This document shows positions 42,450 to 49,255 of a stretch of DNA of 51,044 bases, piece by piece. The stretch is from an uncultured Lentisphaeraceae bacterium (GTDB taxonomy: Bacteria > Verrucomicrobiota > Kiritimatiellia > RFP12 > DVOR01), in assembly GCA_949288955.1 (NCBI GenBank), contig CASEMS010000013.1, positions 1-51,044 of the forward strand, in the 5' to 3' direction. The notes beneath the pieces were generated by a model. It searched no databases. It was not told the origin of the DNA and saw nothing but the letters and a program-made list of their open reading frames with translations. The number at the start of each line of letters is the position of its first letter. Positions within the stretch are counted from its first letter, which is position 1. The translations under genes were made by a program, and so were the position numbers.

Positions 42450-42692
42450 TTAGTCCGCGGTGATGCCCTTGTCCTGAAGATACTTGATGACGGCACCGAC
42501 GGTGGTCAGCTTCTCGGCATCCTCGTCGGGGATCTCGGCGCCGAACTCTTCCTCGAAGGCCATGATGAGCTCGACCTGATCGAGGGAATCCGCGCTGAGG
42601 TCATCGATGAAGGAAGCTTCGGGGGTCACCTGGGCGGCGTCCACGCCGAGCTGATCGACGATGATGTCTTTGACTTTCTGTTCGAGGGACAT
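42450..42692 (-). CDS. acpP: Acyl carrier protein
   Basis: An 80-aa acidic helical protein that carries fatty acyl chains. The phosphopantetheine attachment site is S36 in [18 protein letters not shown] before the ATG at 42692 sets the start. It is the last gene of the minus-strand fatty acid cluster. Confidence 0.96.
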   Translation of the reverse strand: MSLEQKVKDIIVDQLGVDAAQVTPEASFIDDLSADSLDQVELIMAFEEEFGAEIPDEDAEKLTTVGAVIKYLQDKGITAD

Positions 42693-42750
42693 GTTCTGTG
42701 CTCCTTGGGGTTGTTCGGCCCCCACGGAGGGGGCGTTGTTGTTGAAAACG

Positions 42751-43515
42751 TCAGAAGGCCATGCCGCCGCTGACGGCGAGGGTCTGGCCGGTGATGTAGG
42801 AGGCCTCGTCGGAGGCGAGGAAGCGGATGGCCTTCGCCACGTCCTCGGGCTCGCCGAGCGCCTGGAGAGGGATCATCTGCGCCATCTTGTCCTTGGCCTC
42901 CTGCGAGAGGACCTCGGTCATCTTGGTCTTGATGAAGCCAGGGGCGACGGCGTTGCAACGGATCTTCTTCTTGCCATATTCCTTGGCGAAGGTCTTGGTG
43001 AAGTTGATCACGCCAGCCTTGGCCGCGCCATAATTGGCCTGCCCAACGTTGCCGAAGAGGCCAATGACGGAGGCGGTGTTGACGATGCAACCGCCGCAAG
43101 GCTTGCCGTCGGGGCCACGGTTCTTGCCCATCGGGCGGATGACGGCCTTGGAGAAAAGGAAGACGGACTTAAGATTGGTGCTGAGCACGGCGTCCCACTC
43201 GGCCTCATCCATGCGCAGGAGGAGGTTGTCGCGGGTGATACCGGCGTTGTTCACCAAGATGTCCAAGCGACCCAGCTGCTCGACGGTGTCCTTGACGGCC
43301 TTCTCGACCTGGTCGGCCTTGGAGACGTCGCACTGAAGGGTGATGACGCGATGGCCATAGGCCTCGACCTGGGGCTTGGCGGCCTCAAGCAAGGCAGGGT
43401 TGAAGTCGAGCAACGCCACATCGGCGCCGCATTCGGCGAAGGCCTTGGCGGTGGCCAAACCAATCCCGCCGCCGGAACCGGTGACGAGGGCGACTTTGCC
43501 GGTGAAATCGTACAT
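42751..43515 (-). CDS. fabG: 3-Oxoacyl-[acyl-carrier-protein] reductase
   Basis: A 254-aa NADPH-dependent short-chain dehydrogenase of fatty acid elongation. TGSGGGIG (12-19) binds the nucleotide, NNAG is at 89-92, and the catalytic S149, Y162 and K166 (YGAAK) are in place. A short insert ([13 protein letters not shown]) before the catalytic serine is unlike E. coli FabG. It lies 17 bp after fabD and 58 bp before acpP. Confidence 0.94.
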   Translation of the reverse strand: MYDFTGKVALVTGSGGGIGLATAKAFAECGADVALLDFNPALLEAAKPQVEAYGHRVITLQCDVSKADQVEKAVKDTVEQLGRLDILVNNAGITRDNLLLRMDEAEWDAVLSTNLKSVFLFSKAVIRPMGKNRGPDGKPCGGCIVNTASVIGLFGNVGQANYGAAKAGVINFTKTFAKEYGKKKIRCNAVAPGFIKTKMTEVLSQEAKDKMAQMIPLQALGEPEDVAKAIRFLASDEASYITGQTLAVSGGMAF

Positions 43516-43532
43516 GCTGAGCCTCCTGTCTG

Positions 43533-44453
43533 TTAGGCGCCCACCTTGGCGGCGGTGGCCTCAAGGGTCGCGGCGTCTTGGACGTTGGTGACGACGTTGG
43601 CGCGGTCGATACGGCGGATGAGGCCGGAGAGCACCTTGCCGGGGCCGAACTCCGCGAAGATGGCGCCGGGACCCATCACGGCCTTGACGCAATCGGAGAA
43701 GTGGACGGGGCTGTCCACCTGGCGGAGCATCGCCTCCTTGATGGCCTCGCCGTCCTGCGCATGGAAGGTCCCGGTGGCGTTGGAGAGCACGGGGACGCTC
43801 GGAACGCCAAAGGTGATGTCCTTGACGAAATCGGCCAACCGCTCGCGCGCGGGCGTCATGAAAGGCGAGTGGAAGGCGCCGGCCACTTGGAGAACCACGT
43901 TCTTGATGCCCTGCGCGGTGGCGAGCTCGGCGGCCTTGGCGACGGCCTCATGCGTGCCGGAGATGACCTGCTGGCTGTCGGAGTTGATGTTGCTGACGGT
44001 ACAACCGGAACCCTCGCAGATGGCCGCGAGCTGCTCGGGCGTGGCACCCATGATGGAGATCATGCCGGAGGGCTTGGCCTCGCAAGCCTCCTGCATATAC
44101 TTGCCGCGCGCCTGGAGGATTCGCAGCGTGGTCTCGAAGTCGAGCACGCCGGCGGCGCAGAGCGCCGTCCACTCACCCAGGGAGAGGCCTGCGGCGGCGG
44201 TGGGCTGGGCGGCGGGGCAACGTTTGCGGAACGCCTCCCAACACGCCATCGAGACAGTGAAGATGGCCGGCTGGCAGATGTCCGAGCGGGTCAGCGCCTC
44301 CTGCGGCCCCTCGAAGCAGAGCTGCTTCAGGCCGAAGCCCAACACCGCATCGGCGCGGTCGAAAAGCGCCATGATCTCCGGATCGTGCTCGGCCAGATCC
44401 TTGCCCATCCCGGGGAATTGGGCGCCCTGCCCTGCGAAGAAGCAATTCAACAT
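43533..44453 (-). CDS. fabD: Malonyl-CoA:ACP transacylase
   Basis: A 306-aa enzyme that loads malonate onto ACP. CFFAGQGAQFPGMG is the family N-terminus, S91 in GLSLGEW is the nucleophile, and GAFHSPFM carries the catalytic histidine. The ATG at 44453 is chosen over one at 44465 because the latter directly abuts the purine-rich site and the domain starts at MLNCFF. Confidence 0.94.
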   Translation of the reverse strand: MLNCFFAGQGAQFPGMGKDLAEHDPEIMALFDRADAVLGFGLKQLCFEGPQEALTRSDICQPAIFTVSMACWEAFRKRCPAAQPTAAAGLSLGEWTALCAAGVLDFETTLRILQARGKYMQEACEAKPSGMISIMGATPEQLAAICEGSGCTVSNINSDSQQVISGTHEAVAKAAELATAQGIKNVVLQVAGAFHSPFMTPARERLADFVKDITFGVPSVPVLSNATGTFHAQDGEAIKEAMLRQVDSPVHFSDCVKAVMGPGAIFAEFGPGKVLSGLIRRIDRANVVTNVQDAATLEATAAKVGA

Positions 44454-44484
44454 CGGCTTATCCATCCTTTCTTGGGGCCTTAGT

Positions 44485-45606
44485 TTAGCGGTTTTCGGGC
44501 GCGGGCGCAACCGGTTGCGCCGCAGACGCCTCCGCGCGCGGCGGAAGCTCATCATCCAACGGCACTTCCGGCAAAGCGGCGATACGCTCGGCAATCTCGC
44601 GCGAGACATTGTGCTCGGCCGCGCGCGACCCCGCGGCGCACGCATAGGCGATGGCCTTGTGCGTGGAGGAGCCGTGGGTGATGATCACCGCGCCGGGCAC
44701 GCCCAAGAGCGGCGCGCCGCCGTAGATCTCCGGATCCATCTGATGCTTGAGCTTGCGCAACGCCGGCAACAGCGGAATCGCCGCGAGCTTGTAGAAGAGG
44801 TTCCCCATGATCACGCGCTTGAGCCAGCTGACCATCGCGTGCGCGGCACTCTCCGACGTCTTCAGAATCACGTTGCCCACGAAACCATCGCAGACGATCA
44901 CGTCGGTCTTGCCCTCAAAGACATCGTGGCCCTCCACGTTGCCCTTGAAGTCGATGCCCGGCGTGTAATCGCGCAGAAGCGGGAAGGCGTGCTTGGTCAG
45001 CTCATTGCCCTTGCAGTCCTCGGTGCCGATGCTCATCAGGCCGACCACGGGCTTCTCGCACCCCAGCACCAACCGGCTGTAGATGTCGCCCATCACGGCG
45101 AATTCGCGCAACCAGGCATGATGGCAATCGGTGTTCGCGCCGGCGTCAAGCAACAGGAGCGGCCGATCTGCCGCCGCGGTGGGCAGCACCGTGGCGATGG
45201 CGGGTCGGGAGACCCCCTTGATACGCCCAAGGATGAAGAGCGCCGAGGCCGCCATCGCGCCGGAGTTCCCGGCGGAGACCGCGGCGTCGGCCTTGCCTTC
45301 CTTGACCAGGCGCATGCAGACATTGATGGAGCAATTGCGCTTGCGCCGCACGGCGGCGGCGGGGGCGTCCTCCATCGCCACGGACTCATCGGTGTGGACG
45401 ATGCTCAGGCGCCCCTCACGCAGCAGGGCCTCCACGTCGGGCGTTGGCCGGATCTTGGGGTGACGGTGGCGGAACGCCTTGCGGATGGCCGCCTCGTCGC
45501 CCACCAGGATAATCGAATCCTGCGTCTGGGCCGCCGCCTCCGCGCCGCCCCAGACAATCTCATAGGGCGCGTTGTCGCCACCCATCGCATCGAGTGCTAT
45601 CCGCAT
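44485..45606 (-). CDS. plsX: Phosphate acyltransferase PlsX
   Basis: A 373-aa peripheral enzyme that makes acyl-phosphate from acyl-ACP for phospholipid synthesis. IALDAMGGDNAP, VSAGNSGAMAASAL, DAGANTDC, GTEDCKGNEL, VCDGFVGNVILKTSE and ITHGSS are all typical. The last 35 residues are Pro/Ala/Glu-rich and not part of the fold. The start at 45606 follows AAAGGGGG. Elsewhere fabH often follows plsX; here fabD is next. Confidence 0.94.
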   Translation of the reverse strand: MRIALDAMGGDNAPYEIVWGGAEAAAQTQDSIILVGDEAAIRKAFRHRHPKIRPTPDVEALLREGRLSIVHTDESVAMEDAPAAAVRRKRNCSINVCMRLVKEGKADAAVSAGNSGAMAASALFILGRIKGVSRPAIATVLPTAAADRPLLLLDAGANTDCHHAWLREFAVMGDIYSRLVLGCEKPVVGLMSIGTEDCKGNELTKHAFPLLRDYTPGIDFKGNVEGHDVFEGKTDVIVCDGFVGNVILKTSESAAHAMVSWLKRVIMGNLFYKLAAIPLLPALRKLKHQMDPEIYGGAPLLGVPGAVIITHGSSTHKAIAYACAAGSRAAEHNVSREIAERIAALPEVPLDDELPPRAEASAAQPVAPAPENR

Positions 45607-45664
45607 AACGTCAGCCCCCTTTGCAGATTCGTCTGCCTTCCGGATCCATCCCGCGCCCGGGCGC

Positions 45665-45844
45665 TCACTCTGCGGACACGTCAAGCACCTGACGGCCGTC
45701 GTACTGCCCGCAGGCGGGGCAGGCGCGATGGGCCAGGCGGGTCGCGCCGCAGGCGCACGTCACGGTGCCGGGGATGGCCGCCTTGATCTGACCGCGACGC
45801 TGACGCACGCGCATTTTGGACTTCTTGCGTTTAGGAACTGCCAT
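45665..45844 (-). CDS. rpmF: Ribosomal protein L32
   Basis: A 59-aa basic protein (MAVPKRKKSKMRVRQRRGQ) of the large ribosomal subunit. It has four cysteines in CAC (C30, C32) and CPAC (C42, C45), the zinc-ribbon form. It follows the DUF177 gene by 7 bp, an arrangement conserved widely in bacteria. Confidence 0.96.
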   Translation of the reverse strand: MAVPKRKKSKMRVRQRRGQIKAAIPGTVTCACGATRLAHRACPACGQYDGRQVLDVSAE

Positions 45845-45851
45845 GATTCAC

Positions 45852-46364
45852 TCACTTTCTTTCTTCAGCGTTTTCCGCGGTCTGCGCCGTCAGGCCGTCC
45901 AACGCGCCCCATGGGGATTCCTCCCCGTCCGGCGCGCAGCCGCACGGCCCTTCGTTGAGGTTGCGGCCGCACCGCGGGCAGACGCCCTTGCAGCCTTCGC
46001 CGCAGACCGGATACGAAGGAAGGGCGAGAATAATACCTTCTCTCGCCGATTCCGTCAAGTCGAGGCTCGTCAGCCCCGCCACGTCAAAGTCCTCGCGCCA
46101 CCCATCCTCGGCGTATTCCGCCTGGAAATCACGCCCGCAGCGCCCGCAGACGCAAACGCACGGCAAGCGCAGACGCCCCCGCACCGACAGCGCATCCCCC
46201 GGGAGCAGCGTCACCTCCGCCGCATAGGCCAACGGCCCCGCCGGACGCACCCACTCCAGATCGTCGATGTCCAACGCGGCGGCATCCAGCGCGCCCGACA
46301 GACGCACCGGCACCCCCTCGCGCAAAGCGGTGAGGTCAACGGTCAAACGCGCCGGTGTTTCCAA
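45852..46364 (-). CDS. DUF177 (YceD-like) protein
   Basis: A 170-aa protein with the YceD/DUF177 pattern: a beta-rich N-terminal part, CVCVCGRCGRDFQAEY in the middle and a C-terminal CGEGCKGVCPRCGRNLN, which gives two cysteine pairs that could hold zinc. The family is linked to 23S rRNA maturation and sits before rpmF in most bacteria. Its start overlaps the end of coaD by 29 bp. Confidence 0.88.
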   Translation of the reverse strand: METPARLTVDLTALREGVPVRLSGALDAAALDIDDLEWVRPAGPLAYAAEVTLLPGDALSVRGRLRLPCVCVCGRCGRDFQAEYAEDGWREDFDVAGLTSLDLTESAREGIILALPSYPVCGEGCKGVCPRCGRNLNEGPCGCAPDGEESPWGALDGLTAQTAENAEERK

Positions 46365-46887
46365 CCGCCCCTCCTTGGATTCGTTGCTCCGGGTGCGCCG
46401 CCAAGAAGGCCCTCAGATGACGCTCCACGCACGGCGGCACGAAATAGGCCGTCTCCCCGCCATAGCGCGCCACCTCGCGCACCGTCGAGGCCGTGATGTA
46501 GCTATGCTCCTCGTTGGGCATGAGGAAGAGCGTCTCCACCTCCGGCGCCAAACGGCGGTTCGTCAGCGCCATCTGGAACTCGTACTCAAAGTCGCTGTAC
46601 GCACGCAACCCCCGCACCACCGCGCGCACCTTATGCCGCCGGCAAAACTCCACCAACAGGCAGTCCAGCGGCATCACCTCCACGTTCGTCAGCCCCTCTT
46701 CGGCGATGGACTCGCGCACCATCTCCAGGCGTTCCTCGATCCCGAAGAGCCGCGTCGGCTTCGGCGAGATCCCCGCCACCGCCACGATCAGACGGTCGAA
46801 GAGGCTCGCGCTCCGGCCAATCAGGTCGAAGTGCCCTTTCGTCATCGGGTCGAAGGTGCCCGGATAAACCGCTGTGGACTCTCTCAT
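46336..46887 (-). CDS. coaD: Phosphopantetheine adenylyltransferase
   Basis: A 183-aa enzyme of coenzyme A synthesis. AVYPGTFDPMTKGHFDLI holds the T/HxGH nucleotidyl-transfer motif, with TKGH. RGLRAYSDFEYEFQMALTNR and the C-terminal EEHSYITASTVREVA (ISSTxxR-type) follow. An in-frame ATG at 46908 exists, but the -10 at 46897-46902 lies downstream of it, so 46887 is the start. Coenzyme A synthesis fits its place ahead of the ACP and fatty acid genes. Confidence 0.93.
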   Translation of the reverse strand: MRESTAVYPGTFDPMTKGHFDLIGRSASLFDRLIVAVAGISPKPTRLFGIEERLEMVRESIAEEGLTNVEVMPLDCLLVEFCRRHKVRAVVRGLRAYSDFEYEFQMALTNRRLAPEVETLFLMPNEEHSYITASTVREVARYGGETAYFVPPCVERHLRAFLAAHPEQRIQGGAVGNTGAFDR

Positions 46888-46896
46888 AACCACACC

Positions 46897-46905
46897 ATTA
46901 TAACA
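46897..46905 (-). promoter_or_regulatory. coaD promoter, extended -10
   Basis: TG-T-TATAAT on the minus strand, nine bases from the ATG, no -35 and no room for a ribosome binding site. Confidence 0.65.
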
Positions 46906-47047
46906 CAATCCTCACGTGGCGTGGCAATCGCCCGCCGTGCCTGATGGAATGTGAATCGTCCACAATGTAATTGCGCAGGTGAAAGGGAAGAAGCGAAAGA
47001 GGAAAGAAGGTGGACTGGCAGAGGTCGAGGCAAGGCGGAAGAGGGGG

Positions 47048-47063
47048 CGCCCCCTAGGGGGCG
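47048..47063. repeat. 16-bp perfect palindrome with CTAG centre
   Basis: CGCCCCCTAGGGGGCG. It has no T run, and no gene ends nearby on either strand. Confidence 0.7.
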
Positions 47064-47210
47064 ACGCGGCAAAAAGGCAAAAACACGGCGGCGGACGCAG
47101 GAATCGCTCATCCGCAAAGGCGGCAAGGCCGACCCTCGGCTCAGTTACACCTATAGCCCCTCTATCAGCGCAACCCCCTTTTTCATCCACCCTCCGCCCC
47201 CCACCCCAAA

Positions 47211-47298
47211 TCCTCCGCCGCCGACACTCCGAGCATCAGCCGCCGACGCAAAGAGACTTGGCGGCTGAGTCTCGGTGGATCAGCCGCCGATGGAGGAA
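47211..47298. repeat. 22-bp palindromic repeat array F (4 units)
   Basis: Units at 47211 (degenerate), 47233, 47255 and 47277, with core forms TCAGCCGCCGA and TTGGCGGCTGA. Directly followed by purine-rich DNA and hairpin module copy 1. Confidence 0.85.
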
Positions 47299-47342
47299 CA
47301 AGGGAGAGGTGGATTGAAGAAGAGAGGGTGTGGTTCTCTGGA

Positions 47343-47540
47343 GAGGTTGGGGGCGCTGCCCCCAGAACCCCCGGCAGGGTGCAAGGCACCCTGCACCCCC
47401 GGGCGCGGCCTATGGCCGCGTCTTCCGGCACACCGAACGGGAAAGGACTCCTAGGACGGCCAGGACTTCTGGGACGACTAGGATGGCGGCGGGTGGGGGA
47501 GGCGACCCAGATGTCTTAGAGGTTCTAGCCGTCCTAGCGT
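47343..47540 (+). repeat. Hairpin module, copy 1
   Basis: The first 149 bp (47343-47491) match copy 2 with few changes and no gaps. It contains three perfect stem-loops in a row: GGGGGC-GCT-GCCCCC (47349-47363), CAGGGTGC-AAG-GCACCCTG (47375-47393) and CGCGGCC-TAT-GGCCGCG (47404-47420). Then come five 9-bp units of AGGACnnCT type (47444-47488) and, after a gap, four 9-bp units in the complementary sense (47505-47540). It may be a structured RNA or a mobile repeat. Confidence 0.85.
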
Positions 47541-47621
47541 TCCCCTCCAGCAAACCTCAAAGCCCCAGCCACCGACACGCGAAGACTCGGCAACGCCTGA
47601 CGGCCGCGTGCCGACGGCCGC

Positions 47622-48539
47622 TCACTTCGTCAGCAACTGGGGATAAGCGCGGCCGCGCCACGCGATGGGCGGCTCCACCCCCAGCAGATCGGCGATGACG
47701 GCGGCGCAGTCATACTGCATCATCGCCAAATCGAACTCGCCCACGGGCTTGACGACCGGCCCCGCGAGGATGAAGGGGATCTCCATCTCCGCGAGGGTCG
47801 TGCTGCCGTGCTTCTTCCCAAGCCCGCCGTGGTCGGAGGTCAGGATCACCACGGTGTCTTGCGCGATCCCGGCCTCCTCGATGGCCTTGAGGACGCGCCC
47901 GATGTGGCCATCGATGACGGCAAGCGCCTGGTAATAGGCAGGGGTGTCCCACCCCTCGGCGTGCCCCACATAATCCAATTGATCCAGGCAGAGGGTCAGC
48001 AAACGCGGCTTCTCCTCCTTGATGAGGCGCACCGCCTCGTCGACGACCGCGTCGGAAGACTGCTTGTGCTTGCCCGGCACATGGAAGAAGACATCCGCCG
48101 CCGGATGGTCGATCAGGTCGCGATGGACATCCCATTCCGCCACCACGGCGATGCGCGAATCGGGGCGCTGGCGCCGCAGCTCGGAGAAGATGGTGGGCGC
48201 ATGGCCGCGCTCGTTGAGAAGATTGCCCGGGATCTCCGGCTTGCGGGAGTTCCACGTCGTGTAGCCATGCAGCTCGGTGGGCGCGCCTGAGTACATCGCC
48301 GCCCAATTAACCGCGCTTGAGGAGGGCAGCACCGCGCGGTCCTTGAGCGTCCACGCGCCGCGCCGCATGAGCCCACGGATGGCGGGGATCGTCGCAGGGT
48401 CGGCTTTGCGCACGCTGTACGCGGCCCACCCATCGCAGCCCACCAACACCACATGCCCCACCTTCGGCTGTGCGGCGATCCCCGCTACCGCGAACGCCAC
48501 AACCGCCAACACGGCCGCCATCCAACGCGCAGTCCTCAT
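47622..48539 (-). CDS. Secreted alkaline-phosphatase-superfamily protein (phosphodiesterase type)
   Basis: A 305-aa protein with a signal peptide (MRTARWMAAVLAVVAFAVAG). It belongs to the type I phosphodiesterase/nucleotide pyrophosphatase group: metal site VLVGCDGW, nucleophile region LPSSSAVNWAAMYSG, LCLDQLDYVGHAEGWDT (D and H metal ligands) and VILTSDHGGLGKKHG. It probably removes a phosphoryl or phosphonoryl group from an extracellular ester; the substrate is unknown. It is isolated and flanked by near-identical hairpin modules in direct orientation. AAGGGG precedes the start. Confidence 0.85.
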   Translation of the reverse strand: MRTARWMAAVLAVVAFAVAGIAAQPKVGHVVLVGCDGWAAYSVRKADPATIPAIRGLMRRGAWTLKDRAVLPSSSAVNWAAMYSGAPTELHGYTTWNSRKPEIPGNLLNERGHAPTIFSELRRQRPDSRIAVVAEWDVHRDLIDHPAADVFFHVPGKHKQSSDAVVDEAVRLIKEEKPRLLTLCLDQLDYVGHAEGWDTPAYYQALAVIDGHIGRVLKAIEEAGIAQDTVVILTSDHGGLGKKHGSTTLAEMEIPFILAGPVVKPVGEFDLAMMQYDCAAVIADLLGVEPPIAWRGRAYPQLLTK

Positions 48540-48590
48540 GATTGACCCCTTCGCCTGTGCTTTCCGCCACACCTAGGCAACGTTGGGATC

Positions 48591-48599
48591 ACTGTAACA
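48591..48599 (-). promoter_or_regulatory. Promoter of the phosphodiesterase gene, extended -10
   Basis: TG-T-TACAGT on the minus strand, about 51 bp before the start codon. Confidence 0.45.
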
Positions 48600-48633
48600 C
48601 CTTCCCCACCCACCGTCAAACGCCACCGTGCGA

Positions 48634-48699
48634 GACTCGGCGGCTGCGTCTTGGAGTATTAGCCGCCAACGTCGAGAGACTTAGCGGCTGAAGGAGGAA
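48634..48699. repeat. 22-bp palindromic repeat array G (3 units)
   Basis: Units at 48634, 48656 and 48678 (cores TCGGCGGCTGC, TTAGCCGCCAA, TTAGCGGCTGA). Sits 42 bp before module copy 2, as array F does (44 bp) before copy 1. Confidence 0.83.
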
Positions 48700-48741
48700 G
48701 AGGGAGTGGCGGGTTGGGGAGAGGAAGGGGGAGGCTTTCGG

Positions 48742-48950
48742 GAGGCTGGGGGCGCCGCCCCCAGAACTCTCGGCAGGGTGCAAGGCACCCTGCACCCCCG
48801 GGCGCGGCCTGCGGCCGCGCCTTCCAGCACACCGAACGGGAAAGGACAACTAGGACGGCCAGGACTTCTGGGACGACTAGGATGGCGGCGAGTGAGGCGA
48901 ACCAATCCTAGAAGTCCCAGATGTCCTAGAAGTCCTAGAGGTCTTTCGGG
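48742..48950 (+). repeat. Hairpin module, copy 2
   Basis: Positions 48742-48890 match copy 1 base for base in length (149 bp). The three hairpins are kept; changes fall in loops (GCT to GCC, TAT to TGC) or between stems. Five AGGACnnCT-type 9-bp units (48843-48887) are followed by complementary-sense units at 48906, 48915, 48924, 48933 and 48942, able to pair with the first set. Confidence 0.85.
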
Positions 48951-48958
48951 TGAGAAAA

Positions 48959-48994
48959 GACCTGAATGACCTGAAGGACGCAAAGGACCTGAAG
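48959..48994 (+). repeat. 9-bp tandem repeat
   Basis: Four units: GACCTGAAT, GACCTGAAG, GACGCAAAG, GACCTGAAG. It continues the 9-bp period of the hairpin module and bridges it to array H. Confidence 0.8.
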
Positions 48995-49006
48995 GAGTGT
49001 CTCGAT

Positions 49007-49116
49007 GGATCGGCGGCCACCCCGAAGCGGATCAGCCGCCGAGACGGGGAGACTTGGCGGCTGACTCTCGGTGGATCGACGGCTGAGCCTCTGAGGATTG
49101 GCCGCCGACGCACGTA
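49007..49116. repeat. 22-bp palindromic repeat array H (5 units)
   Basis: Units at 49007, 49029, 49051, 49073 and 49095, with alternating core orientation (TCGGCGGCCA, TCAGCCGCCGA, TTGGCGGCTGA, TCGACGGCTGA, TTGGCCGCCGA). More diverged than arrays A and E, but the 22-bp phase is exact. Confidence 0.85.
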
Positions 49117-49207
49117 CCCGCCGGGGCGAGGCGTCTGGCGGTGCGGGCGGATAAGGCGCGTGCCGGTGGCGTGGTAGATTGCCGATTGACGCATACCTGA
49201 GGAATAC

Positions 49208-49244
49208 AAAAAAGCCCCCGAGCGGAAGGCTCGGGGGCTTTTTT
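49208..49244. terminator. Terminator after ileS, symmetrical
   Basis: A 16-bp perfect inverted repeat, arms 49208-49223 and 49229-49244, loop GGAAG, with A6 on one side and T6 on the other. It lies 12 bp past the ileS stop. Confidence 0.95.
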
Positions 49245-49255
49245 GTTGGGTGGGC

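Larger units (their letters stand above)
46888..47621. other. Repeat-rich intergenic region
   Basis: A 734-bp gap with no convincing gene. After the coaD promoter come a purine-rich stretch (about 46980-47046), a 16-bp palindrome, a pyrimidine-rich stretch (about 47168-47232), a 22-bp array and the first copy of the hairpin module. Open frames through it are arginine-, proline- and serine-rich translations of repeats. Confidence 0.65.
48540..49255. other. Repeat-rich intergenic region
   Basis: A 716-bp gap. It contains the promoter of the phosphodiesterase gene, 22-bp arrays G and H, hairpin module copy 2, a further 9-bp repeat run and the ileS terminator. No gene is supported; the small frames seen (for example around 48950-49177) are translations of 9-bp repeats. 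Confidence 0.65.

Noticed and set aside
48950..49177. Small plus-strand gene with Asp-Leu-Lys repeats
   Set aside because: The repeats come from the non-coding 9-bp tandem units, and the frame continues through array H.
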